From NCBI GenBank assembly GCA_039819665.1, contig JBCBRM010000011.1, positions 62,001-126,000 of the forward strand: 64,000 nucleotides of DNA, read 5' to 3'. This stretch comes from JAWPMV01 sp039819665. GTDB lineage: Bacteria > Bacteroidota > Bacteroidia > J057. Below the pieces are notes generated by a model. It was not told where the DNA came from, searched no databases, and worked only from the letters and a program-made list of their open reading frames with translations. Positions 1-8,671 of the stretch are shown piece after piece. Positions within the stretch are counted from its first letter, which is position 1, and each line of letters starts with the position of its first letter. The translations under genes and the position numbers were made by a program.

Positions 1-266
1 TCCTGTACGCAGGAATTTGAGTAGTAGCATAATAAACTTGTAGTTTTTAGTACGTAAAGAGTAAAGATCTTTGAATTAGAGGGAATGCTTCGGTTAAGTA
101 GACATTATAATTTATGAAAATTTTTAAAACCCTGCAAGGCGTGAGGCTAAATGAACGCTCCTGCAATTCATGAAGCATGGAATAGAAAATACTAGTTAAA
201 CTGACACTATCCCTAATTTCAGGGACTAGAAGGGAATTGATCAGAATGGAAAAGAGAGAAAAGACT
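1..266. other. Non-coding flank, no gene seen
   Basis: This stretch lies 3' of the minus-strand VCBS protein and reaches the window edge. It contains a short palindrome at the very start (TCCTGTACGCAGGA) and a CCCTAATTTCAGGG hairpin near position 210 that could help end transcription of the neighbouring gene. No convincing open frame was found. The sequence beyond the left edge is unknown. Confidence 0.4.
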
Positions 267-3200
267 TTATTTCAGCTTATACCCTTGCAGAGCATCATTA
301 TTTCTGCTGATAATAAAATAGGTCTCTCCATTGATTGTCTGGATTTTTTGTAGATCCTTTGCGTTTCCATCGATATACAAACCGCTTTTTTCGGAACTAA
401 CAGAAGTGTAATTACCAGATCTATCCGATAATAAAACAAGTCCGCTCCCGGCGTCCAGGCGAGGAGTTTCGACTTCTGTATTATAGATATTACCTGTCAG
501 AATTAAGTCTTCATACCCATCTTCATTGTAGTCCAGTTTTTCGCTGGAGAAAATAGGGAATAGCTGAGCTTCTTTAGGCAATTTTTGAATCTTGAATTTC
601 CCATTTCCCTGATTCACCAATACCAGAGAGGAGAAAGTGGTAACCTCGTATTCGAAGGCATCCTTAAGCTCCGCCCCATAAATATCATCCAGGGTTGCTT
701 TGGCAAATGCATTGTAGGTAGGGAATTTTTCGGCTACGAATGGCATTTGCTGACTGGAACACTCACGACCACGAACGGGAAGATAATCTCCTTCCGCTTC
801 GTTTTTATAGCTCAATACGATATCGAGAGTCCCATTGGAGTCAAAATCATTGGCAAACACCTTGAAGGGTTTTTCTGGACTGGTTTTGAACTTGGAGTTC
901 AATCCCAGATTTCCCATAATATAATCGGGTTTTCCATCTTTGTTTACATCTGTTTCCGTGATACTAAACCACCAACCTTTTTGAGCTCCCAATTCGCTGT
1001 TTTTAGAGACATCGACAAAGGAACCTTTGTTATTCTTGAGTACGTGTATGCTCGTCCATTCCCCTGCCAAAATAAGGTCTACCCAACCATCTCCGTCAAA
1101 ATCGCTAGCTAGTACCTGATTGATAATGCCCAAGTCGCTGAGCATAGGAGCTATCTCTAAACTGGCGTCTACGAACTTGCCTCCTTCATTTCTATACAAG
1201 CGTGAAGGAGCTGCCTGGGGATAGCTTTGGGGATTGATTCGATTTCCAACGACAATATCCATGTCTCCATCTTTGTCAAAATCAAGGGCAGTTACTGCTT
1301 TACCACTATATTTTTCCTCATCAAAATCATGTCCCTTACTTCGACTAAACTTTCCTTTACCATCGTTTAAATAAAGCCTGTCAGCATAAGTTTCGATTGA
1401 GGATTCTTCCGCATTTCCCCCACTCGCCACAAAAAGATCCAAATCACCATCTCCATCAAAATCCTCAAAGAGGGATTCCATATCTTCAAAATGGGCATCT
1501 TCTACAAAACTATCTTGCTCACTTTTCTCGAAGCCATCTGCTCCCTGAAGGTAAATCGCAGCACTTTGTCCCATTGCCCCTCCAATATATAAATCCTCGA
1601 GCTTGTCCCCATTTACATCCGCTTTAGACATATATGGTCCTAAAGTCGATTGTCCGTAGGGAAGGAGGATTTCTTTGGCGAAATCATCATAGGCATTTTC
1701 TTTATGGGTGAAAGTTAATCCCAAATCCTTAAGATTAATTTTCTCCATACGTGAAGCCGCCACATAATCTGCTTGCCCTTCTGCTTGCTTGGCGTCTGCT
1801 TCAGAAAAGGTGATTTTACTATTGGCTTTAACCTTATATCTTTCTTCAAATTTTCCCGAAGGCCATTCAATGCGAAGGGTATCAATAATCCTTGCATTCC
1901 CTAAGCCAAAGTGAGCAATAGGAGGAACCGAAGAGAGGTATCCCCTGACTCGATTGGTTTCAACGACTAGGGTTTGACCTTTTATTTTGGCATAGACCCG
2001 GGCAAAAGGTTCAGAGTTTTTGGCTTCTGACCGTGTTTCAACCGAAAGGTAATTTCCATGCTTTTTCTCTCGACTGATATTTTTATAAAGGAAAGCCTGC
2101 CCGTCAATATTATTCACCACCAATTCTAAATCGCCATCATTATCCAGATCTGCATAGGCAGCTCCATTTGAATAAGCAGGGTCAGCGACTCCCCAGTCTT
2201 TTGCTACATCCTCAAAGTGTAGCTTGTGGTCATTTCTATAAAGGAAATTGCTTAGTTTTTCGGTGGGCATTTGTTGGTAGAGTTCCTTTTTGATAGAAAG
2301 AGGAACGTCTCCATTATAGTTTACCTTGGCCTGGTAAACTTTCGCCTGAAAATCATTGTCCAAGGCATAGCGTCTATAGCCATTGGTAACATAAATGTCT
2401 TTGAAGCCATCGTTATCATAATCTGCCATCAATCCTGCCCAACTCCAGTCTGTCTTGGCTGTTCCTGCGAAATGGTTGATGTTTTGATATTTGCCATTGC
2501 CAAGGTTCAACTGTAGACTGTTGAACATATATTGATAAGGGAGATCTAGTTCGTTGACCAGCAGGCGAAAGTTGTCTACACTCATGGAGCGCATCAGGGT
2601 CTTGGAGCGAAAATGATCGCTGGAAGCCATATCCAATACAAAAATTTCCTGATATCCGTCATTGTTGAGGTCGGCAATGTCAACGCCCATACCATAGAAG
2701 GAGCTGTGATTTAGGCGATCCTTATTCTCATCTTTAAAAGTACCGTCTTTCTGATTGATAAATACGAAGTCGGGCACATAGTAATCATTGCTGATATACA
2801 AATCTATCCAGCCGTCCTGATTCAAATCGGAGGCAATAACTCCTAAGGCATAACTACCTCTTAATAGGCCGGCTTCCTCTGTTACATTGGTGAATTTTCC
2901 TCCATCATTTCTATACAGATGAGAAGAACTTTTTTGTAGGAGTTCTGGTTTTTGTTCGAGTATACGTTTGAAAGAAACCGGATCCGTTCCAAATAACCAG
3001 TTTTCATTTCCTACGAAACAATCCAGGTCTCCATCTTTATCAAAATCAAAGAAAACACTTTGGGTACTGATTCCTTCATCTGCAAGTCCATATTCGAGGG
3101 CTTGCTCCACAAAGGTCATATCGCCCTGATTGATATAGAGGAGGTTCCTTCTTTCAATTCCATTATTTACATCTCCTTTTGGGCCACCCTGACAGACATA

Positions 3201-3626
3201 GATATCGAGAAAACCATCCTGATTCACATCAGCAAAACTGACACCATTGGACCAGGATTTGTTGTCATTGATGCCAGCTGATTCGCTGACATCTTCAAAT
3301 TTGAGCTTACCTTTATTGAGGTACAGAGCATTGCTTTTTTGATTAGCAGCAAAGAAAATATCCTGTAATCCATCATTGTTTAGGTCAGCAATTCCTAGAC
3401 CTGCACCATTATAAAAGAAGTCGAAATCGAAGAGATTTTCTTTGGTAGAAACATCTGCAATAACCCGATTATTGAAGGTAATGCCACTTTCGCTTGCTGG
3501 AACCTTTTCAAAAACAGGTCCCTTCGTTAAATTTGGAAAGGAAAACTGAGGGGTGGTAAAGATGAATCCAAGGCTCAGGCTTCCGAGAAGAAGTGCCCAA
3601 AATGTAACCTGAATGCTGCGCTTCAT
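267..3626 (-). CDS. FG-GAP/VCBS repeat protein with ASPIC/UnbV domain (CRTAC1-like)
   Basis: The protein has 1119 residues and is predicted to be exported. Residues 1-26 form a hydrophobic signal or anchor. At least seven Ca-binding FG-GAP/VCBS motifs of the form D-x-(N/D)-x-DG-x-x-D follow, for example DLNNDGLQDIFFA and DFDKDGDLDCFVG. An ASPIC/UnbV-type domain lies near residues 545-615 (RVRGYLSSVPPIAHFGLG, RIEWPSGK). About seven more VCBS motifs follow, so the whole is a double beta-propeller split by the ASPIC domain. In Bacteroidota such proteins are surface-exposed and often sit beside TonB/SusD systems; none is in view here. Its ligand is unknown. It is a single gene, with 278 bp to the next gene. 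Confidence 0.9.
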   Translation of the reverse strand: MKRSIQVTFWALLLGSLSLGFIFTTPQFSFPNLTKGPVFEKVPASESGITFNNRVIADVSTKENLFDFDFFYNGAGLGIADLNNDGLQDIFFAANQKSNALYLNKGKLKFEDVSESAGINDNKSWSNGVSFADVNQDGFLDIYVCQGGPKGDVNNGIERRNLLYINQGDMTFVEQALEYGLADEGISTQSVFFDFDKDGDLDCFVGNENWLFGTDPVSFKRILEQKPELLQKSSSHLYRNDGGKFTNVTEEAGLLRGSYALGVIASDLNQDGWIDLYISNDYYVPDFVFINQKDGTFKDENKDRLNHSSFYGMGVDIADLNNDGYQEIFVLDMASSDHFRSKTLMRSMSVDNFRLLVNELDLPYQYMFNSLQLNLGNGKYQNINHFAGTAKTDWSWAGLMADYDNDGFKDIYVTNGYRRYALDNDFQAKVYQAKVNYNGDVPLSIKKELYQQMPTEKLSNFLYRNDHKLHFEDVAKDWGVADPAYSNGAAYADLDNDGDLELVVNNIDGQAFLYKNISREKKHGNYLSVETRSEAKNSEPFARVYAKIKGQTLVVETNRVRGYLSSVPPIAHFGLGNARIIDTLRIEWPSGKFEERYKVKANSKITFSEADAKQAEGQADYVAASRMEKINLKDLGLTFTHKENAYDDFAKEILLPYGQSTLGPYMSKADVNGDKLEDLYIGGAMGQSAAIYLQGADGFEKSEQDSFVEDAHFEDMESLFEDFDGDGDLDLFVASGGNAEESSIETYADRLYLNDGKGKFSRSKGHDFDEEKYSGKAVTALDFDKDGDMDIVVGNRINPQSYPQAAPSRLYRNEGGKFVDASLEIAPMLSDLGIINQVLASDFDGDGWVDLILAGEWTSIHVLKNNKGSFVDVSKNSELGAQKGWWFSITETDVNKDGKPDYIMGNLGLNSKFKTSPEKPFKVFANDFDSNGTLDIVLSYKNEAEGDYLPVRGRECSSQQMPFVAEKFPTYNAFAKATLDDIYGAELKDAFEYEVTTFSSLVLVNQGNGKFKIQKLPKEAQLFPIFSSEKLDYNEDGYEDLILTGNIYNTEVETPRLDAGSGLVLLSDRSGNYTSVSSEKSGLYIDGNAKDLQKIQTINGETYFIISRNNDALQGYKLK

Positions 3627-3904
3627 ATGATAGAGCTTGGAGTTTTTAGCTTAGATCTGTTTAGGCAGCAAAATTACAAAAAAAATGAGGCTTCCGGTAA
3701 AAGGAAGCTATTTTGGCTGCTTTCTACTCAAGATAACGCTGATTTTGTTGGCAAGTTGTCAGAGGGATGGAAGTTTTCTCGTATGCTGGTGTTCATGTGT
3801 TTATGTGTTCTTTTTGTGATTAGGAGGTGTTATTAGTGTTGTAGTGCGGTAGTTCTGTCAACCATAACAATAAAACACTATAAAACTCTTACAAACCAGA
3901 ATAC

Positions 3905-5443
3905 TCACCAATACTTTTCAAGTAGTGTCTGTAGTTCCGGATACTTTTCGTCCGTATCTCCCCATTCTTCCCTAAGTTCAAGGAGTCTATTTTTCAGTTC
4001 GGCAATTTTCTCCTGATAAGCGGGATCATCTATAGCATTTTGATTCTCATCTGGATCCGCGATTAGGTCATAAAATTCCCAGGCTGGGGGAGTAGGTTTT
4101 GGGATGGCTCCAGTCATATCTAAAGGCTGTCCATAGAAAAAGGCCAATTTGAAATTTTCGGTTCGAAGTCCAAAATGAGCGGGACGTTCCTCGCGATGTA
4201 GCCAGTACCGGTAATACATATCCTTTCTCCAATCAGGAGGACTATCTCCCCTAAGGTTATTTCGGAAACTTCTTCCCTGAATGCCCGAAGGATTTTCGAT
4301 ACCCGCATAGTCTGCAAAAAGAGCTGGGAAATCTATATTCAGGATGATGTCATCTATTTGGGTTCCTGCAGGAATTTCTTTTGGGTAGCGAATTACAAAA
4401 GGCATTTGAAGGGCTTCTTCATAAATCATGCGTTTATCAAAAAATCCATGTTCCCCCATAAAATATCCCTGATCAGCCGTATAGATTACAACCGTATTCT
4501 CAGCTAATCCACTTTCTGCTAAAAAATCCAGAAGTCTCCCAATATTATCATCAATAGCCGCCCCCGATTTCAGAAAATCTCCTATAAACTTTTGGTATAT
4601 CTTTTTTCGCGCTGCCAAAGAATCTAAACCCTCGAGGCTAAAAGGCATACCGGGATATCTTTGTTTTTCTACTTCTTTCTTAGAATCATTTTCCCACCTT
4701 TCCCCTAAAATCCAGAGTTTTTGCCCAATAAAAGAACGAGCATTTGTTGTCGGGCTAAAGTCATACAGGGAAGCTGGCTCGGGAAACTCCACCCCATCAT
4801 AGAGATCCTGATAGCGCTCTGGATAATCAAAAGGTTCATGCGTAGCTTTGAAATGAGTCATCAGCATGAATGGCTGATCTGAATTCCTGTTTTTCAACCA
4901 ATCCAATGAAAGGTCCCCTATAACATCAGCAGAGAAACCTTCATAGGCTTTCCCCCCTTCCTCCCAATCCTCTTCCTGTTTTAAGATGGGATCATGGTAC
5001 CTTCCCTGACCTGGTAATACTGTGAAATGATCAAAACCTGAAGGTTTTTTCTTAAGGTGCCATTTACCGATTATGGCAGTTTCATAGCCTGAGGCTTTCA
5101 GGCTTTTGGCAATATTGTCCTGTGCTGGATCAAGGGCATCCGAAAGGGTGTATATACCGTTATGATGACTGTATTGGCCTGTCATAATACTGGCTCTACT
5201 CGGTACACAAATAGAATTGGTGCAATAGACCCGATTGAGAAGGGCGCCTTCCTTTACTAGTCGTTTGATATTATCATTTTTAGCATACTCATCCAAAATT
5301 CCCCCATATACTCCCCAAGCTTGCGAAGTATGATCATCAGACATGATAAAGAGGATATTCGGCCTGAATTCTTTTTCGATTTTTTCTGTAGAGGTACAGG
5401 CGAAAAGGAGAGGTAAAATGAGTAGTAGCCAGTTCTTTTTCAT
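3905..5443 (-). CDS. Type I sulfatase, lipoprotein
   Basis: S1-family sulfatases hydrolyse sulfate esters, usually of sulfated polysaccharides in marine Bacteroidota. The chosen ATG gives 512 residues starting with a lipoprotein signal (MKKNWLLLILPLLFAC, lipid Cys16), so the enzyme should be membrane-anchored outside the cytoplasm. The sulfatase signature CVPSRASIMTG begins at Cys79, the residue converted to formylglycine. The metal-binding Asp pair is at residues 36-37 (MSDDH). A longer frame starting at 5527 is possible, but its extra 28 residues are encoded by a palindromic repeat and would bury the signal peptide. The substrate cannot be told, because no anSME or polysaccharide locus is visible. 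It lies 99 bp downstream of the caspase gene. Confidence 0.9.
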   Translation of the reverse strand: MKKNWLLLILPLLFACTSTEKIEKEFRPNILFIMSDDHTSQAWGVYGGILDEYAKNDNIKRLVKEGALLNRVYCTNSICVPSRASIMTGQYSHHNGIYTLSDALDPAQDNIAKSLKASGYETAIIGKWHLKKKPSGFDHFTVLPGQGRYHDPILKQEEDWEEGGKAYEGFSADVIGDLSLDWLKNRNSDQPFMLMTHFKATHEPFDYPERYQDLYDGVEFPEPASLYDFSPTTNARSFIGQKLWILGERWENDSKKEVEKQRYPGMPFSLEGLDSLAARKKIYQKFIGDFLKSGAAIDDNIGRLLDFLAESGLAENTVVIYTADQGYFMGEHGFFDKRMIYEEALQMPFVIRYPKEIPAGTQIDDIILNIDFPALFADYAGIENPSGIQGRSFRNNLRGDSPPDWRKDMYYRYWLHREERPAHFGLRTENFKLAFFYGQPLDMTGAIPKPTPPAWEFYDLIADPDENQNAIDDPAYQEKIAELKNRLLELREEWGDTDEKYPELQTLLEKYW

Positions 5444-5491
5444 AAAGGGAAGGTAGGCAAAAAGAAGGCTTTTGGAAAGTGAAGAGTATGT

Positions 5492-5525
5492 TTCGGACGC
5501 CCACGAGCCAGGCTCGCGGACATCC
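5492..5525. repeat. REP-like hairpin
   Basis: The stem core CGAGCC/GGCTCG (5504-5509 and 5511-5516) has a one-base loop, and the outer arms pair imperfectly (GGACGCCC with GCGGACATCC). It lies between the caspase stop and the sulfatase start, so it may act as an RNA hairpin between the two genes. It is the reason not to use the upstream sulfatase ATG at 5527. Confidence 0.5.
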
Positions 5526-5542
5526 ATCGCTAAACATAATTC

Positions 5543-7528
5543 TTAGGTATTTTCTACTTTGTAATCAGGGTTGACAATAAATAGGCTGTTTGTATAAGCT
5601 ATCCATCCCGCATTGGGCTGGGTATCTGGTGCCTTTTTAAATTTGAACTTTCTGTGGCCGCTTTCATAAGGTAGCGGTAAGGCTTCCTGGTCCAGATCGT
5701 TTAAATCAAAAGGATCCAGGGATGCTACAAGTAGTAGATACTCCTGGCTTCCTTCCCAATTGTCCAGGTAGACAAATTTTTCCAGAGACATGCCTATGAT
5801 GGCACCTTCTCCTACATGATAATTTCCTCCTGAAGGGATCAATATACTTTGAGCCCCGAGCATGTTTGCGATTTCAAATGTTTTAGTTAGATAAACGAGG
5901 CTGACATGCAGGTCTTTGGGACTCCTATTATACAGAGTCATCTGAACATCCAGGAATTTACCATGGCCCTCTCCTTGATTCAAGTGGAAGATGTATTCCC
6001 CATTTTCCGCTTCTAATTTTGAGCTGTTTCCAGCTGAATCGAAACTTTTAATTTCCAATCCAATGGGTTTGCCATTCCATGTGGGATCAAGGCCTTTATC
6101 AAGATTTGTTTTAGGATTGTTTAGCTCCTTTACAAACTCCCAGTTGGCTATTCTACTTAAAAGGAATAACAAATATTTTGGTGAAAAGGAATTTTTGAGA
6201 TTAGTAGGTAAGACAAGGGGTTTATGATCATTGGGAAGGCAGATTTTGTACTCATGTTCGGAAAACCTGATACAATATTTTGCTTGTGACTCTGAGGAAA
6301 CAAATTCGAGATAGTCCGAGCCCAATATACTTTTCATTTCTGCCTGAACTCCTGCCTTGATTTCCTGCGCTTGTGTTTCCTCGGTGTCGAGAAATATTGG
6401 AATGGGGCTTATATTTACCTTCACTTCGCAGCGATAGGATTGCTCAGGATTTAACTCCCAATCGCTTTTGGTTTGAACTATAGAATAGGCTGGGAAAACC
6501 TTGCTAAGATGAGTGCTTAGCTTTTCTTTCTGCTCTTCCCCTATGAAGATATTACAAGGCACACTTCTGGCAAGGATATCGATCCCATGAATTGAGCCCA
6601 TGCCAATAACCCAACCTTCACTGGGATTATAGGTCATGAGGCTTCCATAAGTATCTTCAATTACTTCTGCTCCCAGAAAACCCTGGTATTTCTTTCCTGC
6701 ATCCTCATTGTGAATAAAGAATTGAGGGGTTTGCTTTTTATTTTCCCAGGCTCTCAGGTGATTCCTCAGCTGAGATTGAAGATCTTTAATGCTTATGTTT
6801 GGTCCAGACTCTTTTAAAATCCGAAGGAGAGATATGCTAAATAGACCCCCGCTATTTCCTTTTTTATCCTTGGCTTCCCAGGCTACCTCTACATTTCTAC
6901 AGGCAGACATATGTATAATTTTGGGAAGGGGAATTACTTCAGGTAAAGCTTGGGTCTCCAAATCTTCTGAGTTAATCTCCTCACTAAAAATAAATCCATC
7001 CCATTCTCTGGCCTCAATTGCATCATCTCCAAATTTTCGGACAAGATCAAAGCTAGATGATCTGGTACTTTCTCCTGAATGACAACAATCTGTAATAAAA
7101 TAGATGTCCGATCCTTTCTGATTTAAGTCCTGAAGGAGGTATCGGATTTCTTTATCAGCCAGGCAGGTATATGCTTTTTCCTTGCTTCTGCTCGGATCGG
7201 AATTATAGCAAAGAAAAGTTTGTAAATTTCTGGTGTTGCTTGCTTGTCGAAAAGCTTTTATTTCTGTCGCCTCTTCTACGCCATGTCCTGCAAAATAAAA
7301 CAGGCTTATATCCTCTGGCCCTGCTTGCCCAAGATGATCTTTAATCCCAGCCACAATGTTATCCTTGCTAGCTTCTGAATTTCTGAGACAAGTTACTGCT
7401 GCTGCAAAATCTTCCCGACTTTTTAAATAGGCCTCTATATTGTTTATATCGTTTACACATCCTTTTAAAGGAGAGGCATGTGGATAGTCATCAATCCCAA
7501 CTAATAGAGCAAAGAGTTTACGGGCCAT
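5543..7528 (-). CDS. Caspase-family (C14, metacaspase-like) peptidase
   Basis: The protein has 661 residues and no signal peptide, so it is likely cytoplasmic. Residues 1-270 are a caspase-like domain. It opens with the first strand LFALLVGIDDYP, followed by catalytic His82 in YFAGHG and Cys149 in DCCHSG (Cys148 precedes it). The C-terminal ~390 residues match no domain I can name with certainty. Residues ~520-620 resemble the DUF4384-type beta domain often attached to bacterial caspases (LHVSLVYLTKTFEIANML, then an IPSGG turn and a LLLVASLDPFD strand). Metacaspases usually cleave after Arg/Lys; substrates here are unknown. The gene stands alone behind a 441-bp leader carrying an 11-bp hairpin and a 21-bp element shared with the two-component operon upstream. 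Confidence 0.85.
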   Translation of the reverse strand: MARKLFALLVGIDDYPHASPLKGCVNDINNIEAYLKSREDFAAAVTCLRNSEASKDNIVAGIKDHLGQAGPEDISLFYFAGHGVEEATEIKAFRQASNTRNLQTFLCYNSDPSRSKEKAYTCLADKEIRYLLQDLNQKGSDIYFITDCCHSGESTRSSSFDLVRKFGDDAIEAREWDGFIFSEEINSEDLETQALPEVIPLPKIIHMSACRNVEVAWEAKDKKGNSGGLFSISLLRILKESGPNISIKDLQSQLRNHLRAWENKKQTPQFFIHNEDAGKKYQGFLGAEVIEDTYGSLMTYNPSEGWVIGMGSIHGIDILARSVPCNIFIGEEQKEKLSTHLSKVFPAYSIVQTKSDWELNPEQSYRCEVKVNISPIPIFLDTEETQAQEIKAGVQAEMKSILGSDYLEFVSSESQAKYCIRFSEHEYKICLPNDHKPLVLPTNLKNSFSPKYLLFLLSRIANWEFVKELNNPKTNLDKGLDPTWNGKPIGLEIKSFDSAGNSSKLEAENGEYIFHLNQGEGHGKFLDVQMTLYNRSPKDLHVSLVYLTKTFEIANMLGAQSILIPSGGNYHVGEGAIIGMSLEKFVYLDNWEGSQEYLLLVASLDPFDLNDLDQEALPLPYESGHRKFKFKKAPDTQPNAGWIAYTNSLFIVNPDYKVENT

Positions 7529-7569
7529 GATTTTGTGTGTTGAAAGGCAATTGAATTTTGGGGAAAATA

Positions 7570-7598
7570 ATATGCACGGACAAAAAATCCGTGCATAT
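7570..7598 (-). promoter_or_regulatory. 11-bp perfect hairpin in the caspase leader
   Basis: Eleven bases pair perfectly (ATATGCACGGA with its complement) around a 7-base loop. The hairpin begins 41 bp upstream of the caspase ATG. It could be an operator or a structured 5' leader. No T-tract follows on the minus strand in terminator geometry. Confidence 0.45.
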
Positions 7599-7728
7599 AA
7601 CTCCTAACAATAAGCTTTTCCCAAATGGGATTTTTTTTAATAAAGAACGCTGAGTGCAGACGCAAAGACTAAACTTTGTTATTGTCTTAACTCAGGTACA
7701 AATTGTGATTTAATCCCAGGATATGCCT

Positions 7729-7787
7729 TACACGTATTCCGTTTAAGATTCTAAGGGTTTTCCGTAGGTTTTTAAACTAAACGTGTA
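7729..7787. promoter_or_regulatory. 21-bp shared element inside an imperfect palindrome, upstream of the caspase gene
   Basis: Positions 7749-7769 contain TTCTAAGGGTTTTCCGTAGG plus one more T. This is identical to 11192-11212, upstream of the two-component operon. Here the element is bracketed by inverted arms TACACGT (7729-7735) / ACGTGTA (7781-7787) and GTTTAA (7741-7746) / TTAAAC (7772-7777). It lies 221 bp upstream of the caspase ATG and downstream of the terminator of the regulator operon. I infer a binding site for a shared regulator, most simply the neighbouring LuxR-type response regulator. Confidence 0.55.
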
Positions 7788-7920
7788 TGTTTTGGGGCAA
7801 TATTACCCAGAGAGTAACCATTCAGCTTTAATATAACATAAATTCCGCAAATTAAAATAGTAGGGAAAGTTGAAATAACTTATAGTTTTTGGTTATAAGC
7901 AGACCTTTATAAATAACAAA

Positions 7921-7950
7921 TCCCCGCCTATAAGGGAAAACAGGCGGGGA
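7921..7950 (-). terminator. Terminator of the two-component operon
   Basis: A perfect 9-bp GC-rich stem, TCCCCGCCT (7921-7929) / AGGCGGGGA (7942-7950), has a 12-base loop. On the minus strand it is followed by TTTGTTATTTAT. It lies 20 bp past the response-regulator stop and so separates that operon from the caspase gene. Confidence 0.75.
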
Positions 7951-7969
7951 GAAATATTTGTGTATGGGT

Positions 7970-8656
7970 CTATATCATATTGTATTGATATGCGATGGCT
8001 ATCATATGTGGAGCATTACGGGCATTGAGTTTCCGCATGATATTTCTTCTGTGCGCCTCGACTCCATCTTCTCCTTTGCCTCTTTTATCTGCAATTTCTT
8101 TGGTAGTAAGTCCTTCTGAAATCAATTGTAGAATCTCTTTTTCTGTTGGAGTAAGCTTGGGAATTTCCACTATTCCCGTATGCTCGTACGAAAATTGATC
8201 CCAGGCTTCGGCGATTTCTCCCCGGAAATAGCGCCGCTTTGCAATACAAATCCCTTCGATTGCTTCAAAGAGAATATGTGAATCCGCATCTTTCGCCAAA
8301 TAGCCATGAACGCCCATTTTATGTGCCAGGTCAATGAGGTAACCATCTACCAATTGGGTCATGATCAGAATTTTAATCTCATTGACTCCTTTGACATAAA
8401 TCTCTTTCAAAATTCTTCTTGCAGTAGTAAGGCCAGCTGGTTCCTCTGTGTCTGCTTCTTCCATGCGCAGGTCCATAATGACCAGGTCTATGTTCTGGCT
8501 ATGTTCTCTCAGGTATCGCAAAGCATCTCTACCGCTGGTCGAGATCGCTTTAACCTCCATGTTTTCGCGTTCGTTTATGAGCCTGCTTAGGGACTCAGCC
8601 AGGATCTTGTGATCGTCTACAATCATGATCCCCATGTTTTGTACTGTGTTGGTCAT
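7970..8656 (-). CDS. NarL/FixJ-type response regulator (REC + LuxR HTH)
   Basis: The protein has 228 residues. The receiver domain (about 8-130) shows the acidic pair Asp14-Asp15, phospho-acceptor Asp62 in VIMDLRM, Thr100 and Lys122 in GYLAKDA. A LuxR-type winged HTH occupies about 165-228 (LTPTEKEILQLISEGLTTKEIAD). A second ATG seven codons in would also give a full receiver. It lies 15 bp downstream of the sensor kinase gene, so the two form one operon and presumably one phosphorelay. The 21-bp repeats upstream of this operon and of the caspase gene are candidate binding sites, which is an inference. Confidence 0.92.
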   Translation of the reverse strand: MTNTVQNMGIMIVDDHKILAESLSRLINERENMEVKAISTSGRDALRYLREHSQNIDLVIMDLRMEEADTEEPAGLTTARRILKEIYVKGVNEIKILIMTQLVDGYLIDLAHKMGVHGYLAKDADSHILFEAIEGICIAKRRYFRGEIAEAWDQFSYEHTGIVEIPKLTPTEKEILQLISEGLTTKEIADKRGKGEDGVEAHRRNIMRKLNARNAPHMIAIAYQYNMI

Positions 8657-8671
8657 AGATTCGGTATTGTA

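Noticed and set aside
5337..5537. Extra minus-strand frame and an upstream start for the sulfatase
   Set aside because: The additional residues are encoded by a hairpin repeat and would hide a clear lipoprotein signal.
5543..7528. Caspase gene as direct partner of the EAD11 gene
   Set aside because: They are 47 kb apart and the caspase has no recognisable EAD, so a physical link is only a possibility.
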